64,000 nucleotides of DNA from an uncultured Clostridia bacterium (GCA_937876375.1 CALEHY010000008.1:36118-100117); one strand, 5' to 3'; shown: positions 32,117 through 40,922, counted from the stretch's first letter. A program made the numbers and translations. The notes: generated from the sequence alone by a model not told the origin.

Positions 32117-33439
32117 CTACGATTCTGTATTATAGTATATAGTCAGTGACTGGTAAAAATCTTGTGGATAATCGTGCTCAAAGTCAATGGTGAGCACCTC
32201 TACTCCATCCTCTTGAGTAATATTCGCCTTGTACGAAATTTCATATTGTTTGCTAGATGGTGCAGTCTCCTCATTAATAACGATTTTGAAATCACCAGTC
32301 TCTGCTGCATTCTTGTCAAATGTGTAACCAGATTTTGCATAAAGCTTAATCTTGTCCTTGTCGAACACAAGCTTTGACACATTCTTCATCTCTGTTTCGT
32401 TATTATTATATGAAACAGCCTTTTCATTCATTGATGGATCATATCTGAAAGTATATTTTATCCAGTCGATATTCTTGTCGCCAATATTTGATATAGATTG
32501 GTCAGTGTTGTTCTCAACATAGGTCCAGTTCTTGTCTGCTGTCCTTTTCTTTGTTGGCTTCAATGATTTGTATTCATCGTTCGCCTTAAAATTCAATGAC
32601 TTTGGTCTAACTACGAATCTGTTGAAATCATTTACATACAGCTTGCATCTGATATATCCAAGATTCTGCACGATATCAGTGCCCTTGTAGTTAACCTTAA
32701 CGTCAATTTTTACAGCAATGCTCTGGTCCTCTTTGTCAAAGAAGTAATATCCTTGACCATATGACCAACGGTCAGTTTCGAGATAACCACCCTTGCCATC
32801 CTTAAGTGCATGGGCATAATTACGATAAATACTGTTAGCAATACCATCATTATTATATGTGATATTCTTGTCCCAAGCATATGTCATCGCAATCTGCACG
32901 AATTTGTCACAATAGCTTGGCTGGCTGAGCTCTGCCTTAATCTCGTTGTTAAGGATGGAACGCCATGTACCCTCTGATGCAACAGCAAGGTCCATCTGCT
33001 CCTCACCATTCTTGTCCTCAAAGATATTAAGAAGATATATATCGTAGATATATCCACCAGTTTCGAGATTAGTGGAGCTAACAACTCGGATTACAAGCTC
33101 CTTGTCATCAGGATTGTAATCATAATTGCCATAATACATTTCTGGCTTTTCTAGAGTAATATATTTGCTCCAATCGTAGAACTCAAATTCCTTGCCATTG
33201 TGAACAAGGATGTTATCTGTGCCACGCTGATAAAGCTCAAACTTGTCGTCGCCATCCTCCAATGTGTTAATTAGCACACGATCGCTACCCTTTTCGGTAA
33301 CTGGAGCCTTGGTAACAGTGGTAAGGTTAGCATTACCATTTTCAACGTCCTTATTTTTATTATCAGCGATACAATATGATATAAACACTATTGTAATACA
33401 TAATAGAATTGCAACAAGCACATTCAAAAAGCGTTTCAT
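32117..33439 (-). CDS. exported protein of unknown function
   Basis: The 440-residue protein has an N-terminal hydrophobic segment (about 5-25) ending FISYCIADNKN, which could be a signal anchor; it is not a clean lipobox. The rest is predicted beta-rich and soluble, with no motif I recognise. It has several Lys/Asp/Tyr-rich stretches and a Thr-rich linker (about 35-50). A weak ribosome binding site (AAGGAATT) precedes the start. Position between the HAD and DegV genes gives no clear functional hint. Confidence 0.7.
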   Translation of the reverse strand: MKRFLNVLVAILLCITIVFISYCIADNKNKDVENGNANLTTVTKAPVTEKGSDRVLINTLEDGDDKFELYQRGTDNILVHNGKEFEFYDWSKYITLEKPEMYYGNYDYNPDDKELVIRVVSSTNLETGGYIYDIYLLNIFEDKNGEEQMDLAVASEGTWRSILNNEIKAELSQPSYCDKFVQIAMTYAWDKNITYNNDGIANSIYRNYAHALKDGKGGYLETDRWSYGQGYYFFDKEDQSIAVKIDVKVNYKGTDIVQNLGYIRCKLYVNDFNRFVVRPKSLNFKANDEYKSLKPTKKRTADKNWTYVENNTDQSISNIGDKNIDWIKYTFRYDPSMNEKAVSYNNNETEMKNVSKLVFDKDKIKLYAKSGYTFDKNAAETGDFKIVINEETAPSSKQYEISYKANITQEDGVEVLTIDFEHDYPQDFYQSLTIYYNTES

Positions 33440-33445
33440 TATAAT

Positions 33446-34027
33446 TTATAATTCCTTCAAATCAAATTTTATCTTTTCGCTATTTACGATATGATAGCAC
33501 TGACCAGTCGCTAGACGGAATATAGGTGTGTCGTGCTCGATAGAGTCAGAATACACGTCAACAACCTTAATATCCTCTGGGTTATGTATTTCGTACAGCC
33601 TGCGTACCTTTTCCTCATTGCGACAGTTTTCGCCAATAATAGCACCAGTCTTTGCATTATGACGAGTACAAATCAGCTCATCAAAACTAAGTCTAGCAGC
33701 AATATCCTTTAGCAAAAAATCAGGGCTAGCGCTGATAACAACGCTGTATCTCTGCCTATCCTTGAACCAAGGGTGAACCTTGCCCTCATATTTGTCCCAA
33801 AATTTCTTAACAGCCCTATCTCTAGGCACTAGCGGAACAAACATAAAGCACAGCTTTTTGAACGCTGTAAAGCTGATAGCCTTGCACAGTAGTAGCAAAA
33901 AGCCTATCCCAATCACTGGCAAATATACCAAACACCAAGGATAATGCACCATACAGTACAAAAAGAACAGTGTGCCACTGTCGAATGGTACTATCGTTTT
34001 GTCAAAATCGTAAATATCTATTTCCAT
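33446..34027 (-). CDS. HAD-superfamily phosphatase (subfamily IB-like)
   Basis: The 193-residue protein starts with the HAD motif I, YDFDKTIVPFDSG (nucleophile Asp and general acid Asp about residues 7 and 9), has VVISASPDFLL as motif II and IKVVDVYSDSIEHDTP as motif III/IV. A hydrophobic stretch (about 24-50) forms part of the cap and may touch the membrane. The pattern is close to phosphoserine phosphatase-like IB enzymes, but the substrate cannot be told. It starts 1 base after the deaminase gene ends. Confidence 0.82.
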   Translation of the reverse strand: MEIDIYDFDKTIVPFDSGTLFFLYCMVHYPWCLVYLPVIGIGFLLLLCKAISFTAFKKLCFMFVPLVPRDRAVKKFWDKYEGKVHPWFKDRQRYSVVISASPDFLLKDIAARLSFDELICTRHNAKTGAIIGENCRNEEKVRRLYEIHNPEDIKVVDVYSDSIEHDTPIFRLATGQCYHIVNSEKIKFDLKEL

Positions 34028-34028
34028 A

Positions 34029-34526
34029 CTAAATTTCGTTCACGTCAAAATTAACGCTAATCCTCTTGTCACTCTTAAACTGTGTTAGCTTAACACCAGC
34101 AGCACAAAGCATTTTTTTGCTAGCGATGGTAGATTCAGTGTTAGCATACTTGTCTGATATGTAAATAACCTCTTTGATACCACTCTGGATAATAGCCTTT
34201 GCACACTCGTTACAAGGGAACAATGCTACAAAAATTCTAGCACCAACTAGGCTCTGTCCACCAGCGTTGAGTATCGCATTCAGCTCTGCGTGACACACGA
34301 ATGGATACTTTGTATCATTCTGGCTATCTGCACTACGCTCCCAAGGGAACTCGTCATCGCTACAGCCTCTAGGGAAACCGTTATATCCAACGGACATAAT
34401 CTTGTTATCATCGCTAACAATACAAGCACCAACCTGTGTTGATGGGTCCTTGCTACGCATGGATGACAAAAGAGATACACCCATAAAATACTCGTCCCAA
34501 GAAATATAATCCTCTCTCTTTGGCAT
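34029..34526 (-). CDS. deoxycytidylate (dCMP) deaminase, ComEB-like
   Basis: It converts dCMP to dUMP, feeding thymidylate synthesis. The 165-residue protein has the zinc motif CHAELNAIL (His and catalytic Glu) and PCNECAKAIIQSG (two Cys ligands), and the family block DPSTQVGACIV near the N-terminus. Length and motifs match dCMP deaminase rather than tRNA or guanine deaminases. Confidence 0.92.
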   Translation of the reverse strand: MPKREDYISWDEYFMGVSLLSSMRSKDPSTQVGACIVSDDNKIMSVGYNGFPRGCSDDEFPWERSADSQNDTKYPFVCHAELNAILNAGGQSLVGARIFVALFPCNECAKAIIQSGIKEVIYISDKYANTESTIASKKMLCAAGVKLTQFKSDKRISVNFDVNEI

Positions 34527-34540
34527 AACTAATCCTCCGT

Positions 34541-35356
34541 TTACTTTAATGCGCTGATGAATTCATCAAGCTGTGGAGCATCTACGTCCTCTACCCTACC
34601 AGCATCAACTAGACTAGCAACAGCTGGGTTGATAGGTAGCTTTGCAAGTACTGGAACGCCAAGCTCCTTTGCAGTGCTATCAATCTGTGACTCGCCAAAA
34701 ATATTAATGCGCTTGCCACAATCTGGGCACTCGTAGTAGCTCATATTCTCAACAAGGCCAAGCACTGGCACATTCATCATCTGTGCCATATTGAATGCCT
34801 TGTTAACTATCATCTTAACCAAATCCTGTGGTGTGGATACGATAACAATTCCATCAACTGGTAGCGACTGGAAAACTGTTAGTGCAACGTCACCAGTTCC
34901 AGGTGGCATATCAACAAATAGATAATCAAGCTCGCCCCAATTAACGTCAGTCCAAAATTGCTGAATAACACCACTGATAACTGGTCCACGCCATACTACT
35001 GGAGAATTAACGTCCTCAAGTAGCAAATTAATACTCATCATCTTTACTCCACTGTCAGTAACAGTAGGTAGCAGACCAGTATCATCCTGCATAGCTCTAG
35101 AGGTGATACCAAATGACTTTGGCACTGATGGACCAGTAATATCAGCGTCAAGGATACCAACCTTTAGACCAGCCTTCTGGCACTTTGCAGCAAGTAGACA
35201 AGATACAAGGCTCTTGCCAACGCCACCCTTACCAGATACGATACCGATAACCTTTTTTATACTTGAATGCTCGTTCATTGGCTTCAATAAGCTCTCCTGC
35301 TGTCTGTCAGAACAGCTCTTTGAACAGCTAGAACAATCATGTGTACATTCGCTCAT
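34541..35356 (-). CDS. Mrp/NBP35 family Fe-S carrier ATPase (ApbC-like)
   Basis: This P-loop ATPase carries iron-sulfur clusters to apo-proteins. The 271-residue protein has a Cys-rich N-terminus (CTHDCSSCSKSC, residues 4-15), the deviant Walker A SGKGGVGKS (about 42), FVDMPPGTGD (Walker B/switch) and the CPDC pair (about 214-217) that bridges clusters in the dimer. The N-terminal four-Cys motif is closer to the NBP35 group than to plain Mrp. It is 14 bases upstream of the deaminase gene. Confidence 0.9.
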   Translation of the reverse strand: MSECTHDCSSCSKSCSDRQQESLLKPMNEHSSIKKVIGIVSGKGGVGKSLVSCLLAAKCQKAGLKVGILDADITGPSVPKSFGITSRAMQDDTGLLPTVTDSGVKMMSINLLLEDVNSPVVWRGPVISGVIQQFWTDVNWGELDYLFVDMPPGTGDVALTVFQSLPVDGIVIVSTPQDLVKMIVNKAFNMAQMMNVPVLGLVENMSYYECPDCGKRINIFGESQIDSTAKELGVPVLAKLPINPAVASLVDAGRVEDVDAPQLDEFISALK

Positions 35357-35371
35357 AATATATACCTCGCA

Positions 35372-35965
35372 TTAATAATTTCTAATAACCATTTTGACCT
35401 TACCAAGAACAGCGAGCTCATCAACAATTATAGGCTCATAATTATCATTCTCTGGCTGTAGTCTAAAATACCCATTTTCTTTAAAAAATCTTTTGACGGT
35501 AGCCTCGTCATCAATCAAAGCGACAACGATATCGCCATTGTCAGCGACCGGTGTCCTCTCCACAACGACCAAATCACCATCAAGGATAGCAGCATTCACC
35601 ATAGAGTCACCCTTTACCCTCAAGGCGAACATATCTGCTCCACTACTTACAGCAGGGATAGGAATATATTCCTCAATGCTCTCAACAGCTAGTATAGGCT
35701 GACCAGCTGTAACAGTACCAACAAGTGGGATATGCACAGATTTTGCCCTTTGGCTATTGCAGATACGAATGGTACGCTTTAGCTTTGGGTCACGCACGAT
35801 ATAGCCATATTCCTCAAGCTTATCTAGGACATATTGAGCCGTAGATGGTGAGGCATAGCCAACAGCGTCAGCAATATCCCTAACCGATGGAGCAAAGCCC
35901 TTTTCGTCCAACGATTGCTTTATGTAGTCAAAAACCATTTGCTGTTTTTTCGATAACTGCTTCAC
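35372..35965 (-). CDS. lexA: LexA repressor
   Basis: LexA represses the SOS genes and cleaves itself when RecA is activated. The 197-residue protein has an N-terminal winged helix (about 1-65, FAPSVRDIADAVGYASPSTAQYVL), the Ala-Gly cleavage site in VTAGQPI (about residue 85), the catalytic Ser in VKGDSMVNA and the Lys in DDEATVKRF. Its promoter is nearly perfect and overlaps a LexA-box-like site. It heads the lexA-mrp-deaminase-HAD-degV-birA run. Confidence 0.96.
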   Translation of the reverse strand: MKQLSKKQQMVFDYIKQSLDEKGFAPSVRDIADAVGYASPSTAQYVLDKLEEYGYIVRDPKLKRTIRICNSQRAKSVHIPLVGTVTAGQPILAVESIEEYIPIPAVSSGADMFALRVKGDSMVNAAILDGDLVVVERTPVADNGDIVVALIDDEATVKRFFKENGYFRLQPENDNYEPIIVDELAVLGKVKMVIRNY

Positions 35966-35997
35966 AAAAGCACCCCTATAATAAATAAATTATAATT

Positions 35998-36036
35998 ATT
36001 ATAATAGTATATTCGTACTATGTCAAACATTTGTAC
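35998..36036 (-). promoter_or_regulatory. lexA promoter with candidate LexA box
   Basis: TTGACA (36021-36026) and TATAAT (35998-36003) are 17 apart on the minus strand. GTACAAATGTTT (36025-36036) overlaps the -35 box and matches 9 of 12 positions of the Gram-positive LexA box GAACATATGTTC. The spacer also holds ATAGTA-CGAATA-TACTAT. Confidence 0.6.
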
Positions 36037-36064
36037 AATTTTTAATAAAAAGTTAAGAATGCAA

Positions 36065-36095
36065 CAAAAAAAGACGAGCCATAGACTCGTCTTTG
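36065..36095 (-). terminator. terminator after the tRNA-Met/tRNA-Glu pair
   Basis: AAAGACGAG and CTCGTCTTT form a hairpin, followed on the minus strand by a T-run. Confidence 0.85.
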
Positions 36096-36110
36096 CAATC
36101 AAACTCTAAC

Positions 36111-36185
36111 TGGTGACGCCAACGGGAATCGAACCCGTGTTACCGCCGTGAAGGGGCGGTGTCTTAACCGCTTGACCATGGCGCC
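36111..36185 (-). tRNA. tRNA-Glu (anticodon UUC) with C33
   Basis: The minus-strand cloverleaf has acceptor GGCGCCA/TGGCGTC, discriminator A and an encoded CCA. The anticodon stem CCGCC/GGCGG encloses CCTTCAC, so the anticodon is UUC and position 33 is C instead of the near-universal U. It is co-transcribed behind tRNA-Met. Length is 75 bases. Confidence 0.94.
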
Positions 36186-36186
36186 A

Positions 36187-36263
36187 TGGTGGCTTTAACT
36201 GGATTCGAACCAGTGACACCGCGGGTATGAACCGCGTGCTCTAGCCAACTGAGCTATAAAGCC
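36187..36263 (-). tRNA. tRNA-Met (anticodon CAU, elongator type)
   Basis: The minus-strand cloverleaf has acceptor GGCTTTA/TAAAGCC with a paired first base, discriminator A and an encoded CCA. The loop TTCATAC gives anticodon CAU. The paired G1-C72 argues against an initiator; a lysidine-modified Ile tRNA cannot be wholly excluded. Length is 77 bases. Confidence 0.93.
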
Positions 36264-36282
36264 AAATTCAATTGCAAGCAAG

Positions 36283-36311
36283 ATTATAACTTAAACAGAA
36301 TAAAAAGTCAA
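36283..36311 (-). promoter_or_regulatory. sigma-A promoter of tRNA-Met and tRNA-Glu
   Basis: Minus-strand TTGACT (36306-36311) and TATAAT (36283-36288) are 17 apart, about 20 bases before the tRNA-Met 5' end. Confidence 0.85.
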
Positions 36312-36380
36312 CACTTTTTTTAAATTATCTTGTTTGCACCATGGTCAAGAGATTATCACCATACTGATTATATCACATTA

Positions 36381-38699
36381 TTATAATTTTTCAAGCTTTG
36401 CAAAATTTGCCATAAGCTTTTTTGTTCCAGCCTTGTCGAATGCGACCTCTAATAGCACGTCATTGCCCATAGGCTGTGTGCTGAGGATAACACCTGTGCC
36501 AAACGACTTGTGTCGAACAGTGTCGCCAACATTGTAGCTGACACCAGTAGCACTGGACTGTCCACCAACCTGTCCAAACTGGTGAGATGCAGAGCTGCTC
36601 TGCTTTGCTGTGCCGACTGGGGTAGCTGTGGAGTACTTGTGTGGCTTCTTTGGCGTACCAAAGGATGAACCACCATATGACGATCCACTGTATGATGAGC
36701 CACGACTATATGACGAACCACCACCAAAGGTAAATCTGCTCTGCTCTTGAACAGTCTTGTCCTCTGTAACGTCAGTAGGTATCTCCTTCAAAAATCTTGA
36801 TGGCATATTTCTACTGGTCTGACCAAAGAGCATACGCTGACGAGCATGAACGAGATATAGTCGCTCTCTAGCACGAGTGATACCAACATATGCTAGACGA
36901 CGCTCCTCCTCCAAATCCTCCTCGGAATAAAGGCTCTGATTACCTGGGAATATGCCCTCCTCTAATCCTGGAATAAATACAACTGGGAACTCAAGACCCT
37001 TAGCAGCGTGCAGTGTCATAAGAACTACGCTGTCATCATCCTCATTGTACGAATCAATATCGGACACAAGTGCAACGTCCTCCAAAAAGTCTTGTAGGCT
37101 AAAGCTATCGCTCTCCTCCTCATACTTGATGAACATAGATGACAATTCCTGAACATTGTTCTTTCTATCCTCTGCTTTGGTAGGGTCATCCTCCTCAAGA
37201 TAGTCAAAATACTTTGTTGTATCAAGTATCTCTTGGAGCAAATCATTAACGCTCATACCATCCTCAAGGCACTGCTGAAAATGCTTTATCATATCAGTAA
37301 ATTCCCTGAGCTTCTTGGCAGAACGATTAGTTTTTGCAAACTCCTCTGCATTTTCGCATACCTCGAACGCTGTCATCTTGTTAACAGCAGCAATCTCAAG
37401 GATATAGCTAAACATTGTGTCGCCAATACCACGCTTTGGTGTGTTGATAATTCTCTGCAAACGAACATTATCAGCTGTATTATTGATCACAGCGAAGTAG
37501 GAGATAATATCCTTAATCTCTTTTCTGTCAAAGAAACGGTTGCCACCGATAATTTTGTACGAGATACCACTTTTTGCAAGCAAAATTTCGATATTTCGGC
37601 TCTGTGCATTCATACGATATAGGATAGCGTGGTCCTTGTATGATCTGCCATTCTTTACATTTTCGGTTATCTCATCAATGATGAACTGTGCCTCCTCCAT
37701 CTCGTTATTACCGGTGTAGAGCACAATTTTGTCACCATCCTTGCCAGCATATGAGCGTAGTCGCTTGTCGGCAAGTCGAGTCTGGTTATTTTTAATAACA
37801 CCATTTGCAGCGTCAAGGATATTCTGCATAGAACGATAGTTCTCTGCTAGCTCAAGTTGTATAACCTTTAGCCCCTCATCCTCATAACGCTCCTTAAAGC
37901 GCATAATATTTTCAATAGTAGCACCACGAAAACGATAAATACTCTGGTCATCATCACCAACAACACAGATATTGTGATACCCACCAGCGAGCAGATATGT
38001 AAGCACATATTGTGCATAGCTAGTATCCTGATACTCGTCGACGATAACATACTTGAACTGGTTCTGGTACAGGTCTAGAACGTCGTCGTTCTCACGAAGC
38101 AGACGCACCATATTGTAAATCATATCGTCAAAATCCATAGCATCAGCACGCTGTAGCTCATTTTGGTACTCAATATAGCACTGTGCTATCCTAGCCTTAC
38201 GAAAATCATTGACGGTGCTAGCCTTGTATTCCTCTGGGCTAATAAGACTGTCCTTTGCTCTGCTGATTTCACCAAGAATTGTCTTGTGATTAAGAAACTT
38301 GTCCTCGATGCCAAGATTTTTTTGCACCCTTTTCATCATACGACGCTGGTCATCAGTATCGTAGATAGTGAAATGCTGTGTGTAACCAATTCTGTCAGCA
38401 AAGCGACGGAGCATACGAGAACACATAGAGTGAAATGTGTACGCCCATATATCATTAGCCTCGTCACCAATGGTGGAAACGAGTCGTTCCTTTAGCTCAC
38501 CAGCAGCCTTGTTGGTGAATGTGATAGCAAGCACCTGCCAAGGTAGAGCATAGCCATCAGCGATGATATGCTCAATTCTCTTAACGATGGTGGCTGTTTT
38601 GCCAGTGCCAGCACCAGCAACAACAAGAACTGGTCCATCAATAGTGTCAATAACACGCTGTTGCTCCTTATTTGGTTTTACTGCGTCCTTATTTTGCAT
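36381..38699 (-). CDS. pcrA: ATP-dependent DNA helicase PcrA/UvrD
   Basis: PcrA is the essential SF1A 3'-5' helicase of Firmicutes, acting in repair and clearing RecA or RNA polymerase. The 772-residue protein has the Q motif, Walker A GAGTGKTATIVKRI (about 32), DEYQDTSYAQ (motif II), DDDQSIYRFRGA (motif III), and the C-terminal TLHAAKGLEFPVVFI and GITRARERLYL motifs. A Gly/Ser/Tyr-rich linker (about 655-690) leads to a Tudor-like C-terminal domain (VGDTVRHKSFGTGVIL) that contacts RNA polymerase in the Bacillus protein. Confidence 0.97.
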   Translation of the reverse strand: MQNKDAVKPNKEQQRVIDTIDGPVLVVAGAGTGKTATIVKRIEHIIADGYALPWQVLAITFTNKAAGELKERLVSTIGDEANDIWAYTFHSMCSRMLRRFADRIGYTQHFTIYDTDDQRRMMKRVQKNLGIEDKFLNHKTILGEISRAKDSLISPEEYKASTVNDFRKARIAQCYIEYQNELQRADAMDFDDMIYNMVRLLRENDDVLDLYQNQFKYVIVDEYQDTSYAQYVLTYLLAGGYHNICVVGDDDQSIYRFRGATIENIMRFKERYEDEGLKVIQLELAENYRSMQNILDAANGVIKNNQTRLADKRLRSYAGKDGDKIVLYTGNNEMEEAQFIIDEITENVKNGRSYKDHAILYRMNAQSRNIEILLAKSGISYKIIGGNRFFDRKEIKDIISYFAVINNTADNVRLQRIINTPKRGIGDTMFSYILEIAAVNKMTAFEVCENAEEFAKTNRSAKKLREFTDMIKHFQQCLEDGMSVNDLLQEILDTTKYFDYLEEDDPTKAEDRKNNVQELSSMFIKYEEESDSFSLQDFLEDVALVSDIDSYNEDDDSVVLMTLHAAKGLEFPVVFIPGLEEGIFPGNQSLYSEEDLEEERRLAYVGITRARERLYLVHARQRMLFGQTSRNMPSRFLKEIPTDVTEDKTVQEQSRFTFGGGSSYSRGSSYSGSSYGGSSFGTPKKPHKYSTATPVGTAKQSSSASHQFGQVGGQSSATGVSYNVGDTVRHKSFGTGVILSTQPMGNDVLLEVAFDKAGTKKLMANFAKLEKL

Positions 38700-38717
38700 A
38701 ATAACAACCTCTGTGAT

Positions 38718-38748
38718 TTAAAAAGACGGTCGCTTGACCGTCTTTTAT
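38718..38748. terminator. terminator after the decarboxylase beta subunit gene
   Basis: AAAAGACGGTC and GACCGTCTTTT form an 11-bp hairpin with a 4-base loop, followed by T-rich DNA on both strands. It lies just upstream of pcrA. Next to it (38766-38790) is a small dyad, GGGCGACCAGTGGTCGTCC, a type of short intergenic repeat I have seen in gut Clostridia. Confidence 0.8.
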
Positions 38749-38792
38749 TATCAAAATTTTAATTGTAAGGGCGACCAGTGGTCGTCCAAATA

Positions 38793-40022
38793 TTAACCCA
38801 ATAGAGTCAATAGGATACCTGCTGCAACGGCAGAGCCGATAACACCAGATACATTTGGTCCCATGGCGTGCATGAGTAGGAAGTTTGATGGATTTTCTCT
38901 CTGTCCTTCCTTCTGTGCAACACGAGCAGCCATAGGAACAGCTGATACACCAGCAGAACCGATAAGTGGGTTAACCTTGCCCTTTGTGATGATATACATT
39001 AGCTTACCAAACAATGTACCACCTGCTGTACCGAATGCAAATGCGATAAGGCCAAGAGCAACAATCTTGAGTGTGTCAAGATTTAGGAATGACTGTGCAT
39101 TAGTTGTAGCACCTACAGAGATACCAAGTAGGATAGTAACGATATTCATAAGCTCGTTCTGTGCAGCCTTTGCAATACGCTCTGTCTGGCCACTCTCCTT
39201 TAACAGGTTACCAAGCATAAGCATACCAACAAGTGAGCCAGCATCTGGTAGAAGTAGTGATACGATAACAGTTACCATAATTGGGAACAAAATCTTCTCT
39301 AGCTTTGATACTGGACGAAGATTGCCCATAACTACAGAACGCTCTTTCTTGGTAGTTAGCGCTCTCATAATAGGTGGCTGAATAACTGGTACAAGAGCCA
39401 TATATGAGTACGCTGCAACAGCGATAGTACCGAGCATTGCAGGAGCAAGCTTAGACGTTACGAAAATCGCTGTAGGTCCGTCAGCACCACCGATGATAGC
39501 GATAGAGCCAGCCTCCTGTGGGCCAAAGCCAAGAACAATAGCAAGCACATATGCTACGAAAATACCTAGCTGTGCTGCAGCACCAAGGATGAATGAGCTT
39601 GGGTTTGCGATAAGTGAGCTAAAGTCGGTCATAGAGCCGATACCAAGGAAGATAAGTGGTGGATAAATACCAGCCTTAACGCCAAAGTATAGGAAATCCA
39701 TCAGACCAGGTGTCGCTGATACCCATTGTTCAGTCACCTCGTCAAAAACTCTGTTATGTGCAACGAGCTCAATAAAGCCCTGCAAATCGTGATATTGAAC
39801 AGCCAAGTTAGCACCAGGTAGGTTAGCAAGAAGCATACCGAATGCGATAGGTATCATAAGCAAAGGCTCAAAACCCTTTTTTATACCAAGATAGAGGAAT
39901 ACGAATGATACGAATATCATAATAAGGTTGAGTATTCCACCATCGGCTGTAAAGAAATATGCATAGCCACTGTTAGCAAAAATGCTAGAAATGACCTGCC
40001 ATACGCCATTTAAAATCTCCAT
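38793..40022 (-). CDS. sodium-pumping decarboxylase beta subunit (OadB/GcdB/MmdB)
   Basis: The beta subunit is the membrane carboxylyl-biotin decarboxylase that exports Na+ with each CO2 released. The 409-residue protein has about nine membrane helices and the signature GGADGPTAIFVTSKLAP (with the key Asp) and NLLKESG. It follows the gamma subunit gene by 13 bases. The alpha and biotin-carrier subunits are not in this window, so it is unclear whether the acyl substrate is oxaloacetate, methylmalonyl-CoA or glutaconyl-CoA. Confidence 0.9.
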   Translation of the reverse strand: MEILNGVWQVISSIFANSGYAYFFTADGGILNLIMIFVSFVFLYLGIKKGFEPLLMIPIAFGMLLANLPGANLAVQYHDLQGFIELVAHNRVFDEVTEQWVSATPGLMDFLYFGVKAGIYPPLIFLGIGSMTDFSSLIANPSSFILGAAAQLGIFVAYVLAIVLGFGPQEAGSIAIIGGADGPTAIFVTSKLAPAMLGTIAVAAYSYMALVPVIQPPIMRALTTKKERSVVMGNLRPVSKLEKILFPIMVTVIVSLLLPDAGSLVGMLMLGNLLKESGQTERIAKAAQNELMNIVTILLGISVGATTNAQSFLNLDTLKIVALGLIAFAFGTAGGTLFGKLMYIITKGKVNPLIGSAGVSAVPMAARVAQKEGQRENPSNFLLMHAMGPNVSGVIGSAVAAGILLTLLG

Positions 40023-40035
40023 CTACTCTGCCCTC

Positions 40036-40473
40036 CTAAAATGGTCTAGTGTTGTCCACAACTGACGCCTGTGCCCAAGGGTTACGAGCAGTGATAGGAC
40101 TCTGTCTCTTGATAGAACGGATGGTAGCACCACTACCCTCCATACAATATACAGCAGCACTGATAGCAGCGACAACCTCGCCACTGATACCCTGCTCAAC
40201 TACAGGAGCAGGTGCTGGAGCTGGAGCAGGTGCAGATACTGGCTGACTAGCAAGCTTCTCTGCCTCTTTCTTCAATTTCTCCTCTAATTTCTTTGCCGCT
40301 TTTTTATCCTTAATAGCTTGTGATTTTGACATAATAGCACCGAAAGCATAGAACACAATGATGAGCACTGCAAGAGTGCCAAGAACTATACCAAGACCGG
40401 CTACAATAACAGTGATTGTGAAGCCGAGAGTTCTGTCTGGTACTACGGAAGTAGCCAAAGTGATCAAATCCAT
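40036..40473 (-). CDS. sodium-pumping decarboxylase gamma subunit (OadG-like)
   Basis: The gamma subunit is a single-helix protein that assembles the complex. This 145-residue protein has one membrane helix (about 14-40), a Lys/Ala/Glu coiled stretch (about 48-68), an Ala/Pro linker (APAPAPAPAP) and a C-terminal tail ending NPWAQASVVDNTRPF, typical of the family. The ATG at 40473 is 11 bases after GGAGG; an in-frame ATG at 40491 contains the GGAGG itself, so the later start is preferred but not certain. It has a clear promoter at 40511-40539. Confidence 0.82.
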   Translation of the reverse strand: MDLITLATSVVPDRTLGFTITVIVAGLGIVLGTLAVLIIVFYAFGAIMSKSQAIKDKKAAKKLEEKLKKEAEKLASQPVSAPAPAPAPAPVVEQGISGEVVAAISAAVYCMEGSGATIRSIKRQSPITARNPWAQASVVDNTRPF

Positions 40474-40510
40474 AAAGCCATATTCCTCCATTTTAAAAAT
40501 ATCAATTCGT

Positions 40511-40539
40511 ATTATAATATAAAGCGTCGCCATTTTCAA
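40511..40539 (-). promoter_or_regulatory. sigma-A promoter of the decarboxylase gamma-beta operon
   Basis: Minus-strand TTGAAA (40534-40539) and TATAAT (40511-40516) are 17 apart. Confidence 0.75.
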
Positions 40540-40577
40540 TACAAAATTTGACTTTTTTAACAAATAAAAACAAAGTA

Positions 40578-40606
40578 TTGATTTATCGAAAATTTTTGAT
40601 TATAAT
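40578..40606 (+). promoter_or_regulatory. sigma-A promoter of the 44-residue membrane protein gene
   Basis: TTGATT (40578-40583) and TATAAT (40601-40606) are 17 apart, 30 bases before the ATG and divergent from the decarboxylase promoter. Confidence 0.75.
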
Positions 40607-40636
40607 AATAGTGTTAACAGAAATGGAGGATTAATT

Positions 40637-40771
40637 ATGAGCAAGGAAGCTATGATTATTGCAATATTGATAGCACTGATGATTTTGTGGATTACAGAGA
40701 CAATCGGTATGCACAAAACCTCCAAAATTTTGGCAGGAGCTATTGACCTAGGCTTTGCAATCTTACGATAG
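40637..40771 (+). CDS. 44-residue single-helix membrane protein
   Basis: This small ORF is supported by a full expression unit: a promoter at 40578-40606, TGGAGGA 6 bases before the ATG, and a strong terminator right after the stop. The product starts MSKEAMIIAILIALMILWI, a clear membrane helix, followed by a polar and amphipathic tail (GMHKTSKILAGAIDLGFAILR). No family is recognised. It is divergent from the decarboxylase gamma-beta genes; a link to that sodium pump is possible but only positional. Confidence 0.75.
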   Translation: MSKEAMIIAILIALMILWITETIGMHKTSKILAGAIDLGFAILR

Positions 40772-40773
40772 TT

Positions 40774-40806
40774 AAAGGGGCTGAACAATGTTCAGCCCCT
40801 TTTTTA
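40774..40806. terminator. terminator after the small membrane protein gene
   Basis: AAAGGGGCTGAAC and GTTCAGCCCCTTT form a near-perfect hairpin followed by T6. It is A-flanked and may also stop trp transcripts from the right. The remaining 115 bases up to trpA are AT-rich with two small hairpins and no gene. Confidence 0.88.
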
Positions 40807-40922
40807 ATTGAAAATTTAAAATTGAGAATTAAGAATTACAGGTTGCCTTACGGCAACGATAATATTATTGTGCGTGAGCAAATCTCACCCAAAATTCTAC
40901 ATTTTCAACTTTACATTCTAAA

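Noticed and set aside
36187..36263. Initiator tRNA-Met
   Set aside because: The first acceptor pair is G-C; initiators have an unpaired first position and three G-C pairs in the anticodon stem.
40807..40922. Possible gene or riboswitch between the small ORF terminator and trpA
   Set aside because: Only AT-rich sequence with small hairpins (TTGCC-TTAC-GGCAA, GTGAG...CTCAC); no ORF with a ribosome binding site.
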